Source: Candidatus Dormiibacter sp. (GTDB lineage Bacteria > Chloroflexota > Dormibacteria > UBA8260). From it: a DNA stretch of 20,512 bases. Shown here one piece after another: positions 19,390 through 20,512 of the stretch (within the stretch, counting starts at the first letter, position 1; every line of letters starts with the position of its first letter). Made by a program: the position numbers and the translations under genes. A model generated the notes under the pieces. That model searched no databases. It was not told where the DNA came from and saw only the letters and a program-made list of their open reading frames with translations. The stretch is from the NCBI GenBank assembly GCA_025450495.1, contig JANWHI010000067.1:1-20512 (forward strand), in the 5' to 3' direction.

Positions 19390-20512
19390 TTGCGGTGTGA
19401 TCATTGCGCGCACGACGTCCCGGACGGGGTGTTCTGCACGCGGTGCGGCGCTCATCAAGGCACGACCGGCGAGTTCGGCGACGCCAAGACGCGCGAGCAC
19501 CGGTACGCGGCTCACCCAGGCGAGCATGTGGCGCAGCCGTCGGTGTTTACGACGCTCTTCCCGCACCTCGGCCACCACAAGATCCATGAGTTTCGCTGGG
19601 CTTTCATCGCGGGCCTTGGAGGCATCCTCCTCCTCTATGTCGCCGGCCTGATCACAGCGGCGATCCTCGTTTCCGCGTTCCTGGTGCCGGTGCTCTACCT
19701 CATCTATCTATATGAGGCCCAGGTGTATCGCGACGAACCCGCCACGGTGCTTGGCTTCACCATCGGTGGAGGAATCCTGGCCGGCATCGTCTTCACCCTG
19801 TTCGAGCGTGCGATCTACAACCCGTTCCAGTTCAGCGGCGGCTCCCTCTTCAGCAGCGCCGGCGTGGACATCGGGGGGCTGCTGATCGTCGGTTTGCTGC
19901 TGCCGGTGATACAGGAAGCGCTGAAACCGCTGCCCGCCTTCTTCCTTCCCAACCGGGCGGACTTTCCAGAAACGGTTGACGGGCTCGTCTTCGGCGTCGC
20001 GGCAGGACTGGGCTTCAGCCTCGCCGAGGCCCTGATCGGCTTCTCGAGCGTGCTGACACAGCTGCCCGCGCACGTCGAGCCGGGGACCTGGATCTACACG
20101 CTGACGACGCTGGCTGTATTCCAACCGCTGCTCCAGGGCAGTGCGACCGGCATGATCGTGGCGACGATCTGGCGGTGGCGCCGCGGCCGGCTGGCGAGGC
20201 GTGAGATAGGCGGCATCGCGATGGCGGTCCTCGCGCACATCGCGTTCTCCGCGGGAACGCAGGTGATGCAGGAGACGGGCGTGAACCAGCTCTTCGTGCT
20301 CATCTGGCAGGCGGCCATCGTCGGAGCCCTGCTGATCTACATCCGCTACGTGCTGCACCACGCTCTGCTCGAGGAGGCCGCTCACATGGGTTACGCGGAG
20401 ACGGTATGTCCGAGCTGCCACATGCACATCGTCGCCTCCGGCTTCTGCCCGAACTGCGGCATGGCGCTCACCGCGGCGCCCAACGCGGTCAAGCGTGCCC
20501 GCCGGCCGCGGG
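19390..20512 (+). CDS. PrsW-family intramembrane protease flanked by zinc ribbons (3' partial)
   Basis: A polytopic membrane protein; 374 residues are visible before the window ends. A zinc ribbon opens it (C3, C6, C16, C19). Hydrophobic helices begin near residue 70. The PrsW core follows: PVIQEALKPLP (172-182), then DGLVFGVAAGLGFSLAEA with E213, then LAHIAFSAG with H283. A second zinc ribbon (C340, C343, C353, C356) lies after the last helix, so both ends are probably cytoplasmic. PrsW proteins cleave membrane-bound anti-sigma factors in Bacillus. Here the first Glu of the EExxK motif is Q175, while E176 and K179 remain, so activity is uncertain. Translation starts at TTG behind AAGGAGGT. 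The substrate is unknown; no sigma or anti-sigma gene is in the window. Confidence 0.82.
   Translation, partial: MRCDHCAHDVPDGVFCTRCGAHQGTTGEFGDAKTREHRYAAHPGEHVAQPSVFTTLFPHLGHHKIHEFRWAFIAGLGGILLLYVAGLITAAILVSAFLVPVLYLIYLYEAQVYRDEPATVLGFTIGGGILAGIVFTLFERAIYNPFQFSGGSLFSSAGVDIGGLLIVGLLLPVIQEALKPLPAFFLPNRADFPETVDGLVFGVAAGLGFSLAEALIGFSSVLTQLPAHVEPGTWIYTLTTLAVFQPLLQGSATGMIVATIWRWRRGRLARREIGGIAMAVLAHIAFSAGTQVMQETGVNQLFVLIWQAAIVGALLIYIRYVLHHALLEEAAHMGYAETVCPSCHMHIVASGFCPNCGMALTAAPNAVKRARRPR

Noticed and set aside
19708..20427. Minus-strand reading frame of 239 codons at the window end
   Set aside because: It is opposite the PrsW-like gene, which has a perfect ribosome site, two zinc ribbons and PrsW motifs on the plus strand.

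Overview
The window is GC-rich, densely coding DNA from a bacterial chromosome. GTG and TTG starts are frequent. Several genes have a TANNNT-type -10 box only 6-10 bases before the start codon, which suggests leaderless or nearly leaderless mRNAs. Daunorubicin-type (DrrAB) export genes, a GT87 membrane glycosyltransferase and a NarL-type regulator add to an actinobacterial picture. A related high-GC phylum such as Candidatus Dormibacterota or Chloroflexota would fit equally well. I see no rRNA, tRNA, CRISPR array, insertion sequence, integrase or phage gene, and no intergenic gap longer than 300 bases.

Layout. (1) 1-996: the 3' part of a NarL/FixJ response regulator, a small cold-shock-domain protein, and a clear hairpin terminator. 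(2) 1029-7681, plus strand: a probable seven-gene unit with very short or overlapping junctions. It encodes a polar amino-acid ABC importer (lipoprotein, permease, ATPase), a short-chain dehydrogenase resembling quinonoid dihydropteridine reductase, a pterin-4a-carbinolamine dehydratase, a CPBP intramembrane protease, and a large secreted PQQ-type beta-propeller with five perfectly phased 48-residue FG-GAP/VCBS repeats. (3) 11348 down to 7684, minus strand: a four-gene unit with a DrrA-like ATPase, a DrrB-like permease, a SAM methyltransferase and an NAD-dependent epimerase-type reductase. (4) 11421-12653: an acyl-CoA dehydrogenase, divergent from the exporter. (5) 15198 down to 12667: a four-domain cyclic-di-GMP enzyme in the order GAF-EAL-GAF-GGDEF. 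(6) 15404-17530: an alpha/beta hydrolase and a GT87 glycosyltransferase. (7) 18759 down to 17527: an MFS exporter. (8) 18789-19319: MsrA. (9) 19390 to the window end: a zinc-ribbon/PrsW/zinc-ribbon membrane protease, cut by the window edge, that starts with TTG behind a perfect Shine-Dalgarno sequence.

How the genes may work together. The most coherent functional story is in region 2. A DHPR-like reductase and a carbinolamine dehydratase are together the two enzymes that regenerate tetrahydrobiopterin after aromatic amino-acid hydroxylation, and here they follow an amino-acid importer. No hydroxylase is in the window, so this link is a hypothesis. Region 3 looks like a small export or tailoring operon. 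The rest is ordinary chromosomal gene content. I find no convincing new defence or mobile system. The most unusual items are the rearranged c-di-GMP enzyme, the PrsW variant with Gln in its EExxK motif, the acyl-CoA dehydrogenase with Asp at the catalytic-base position, and the leaderless divergent promoter.
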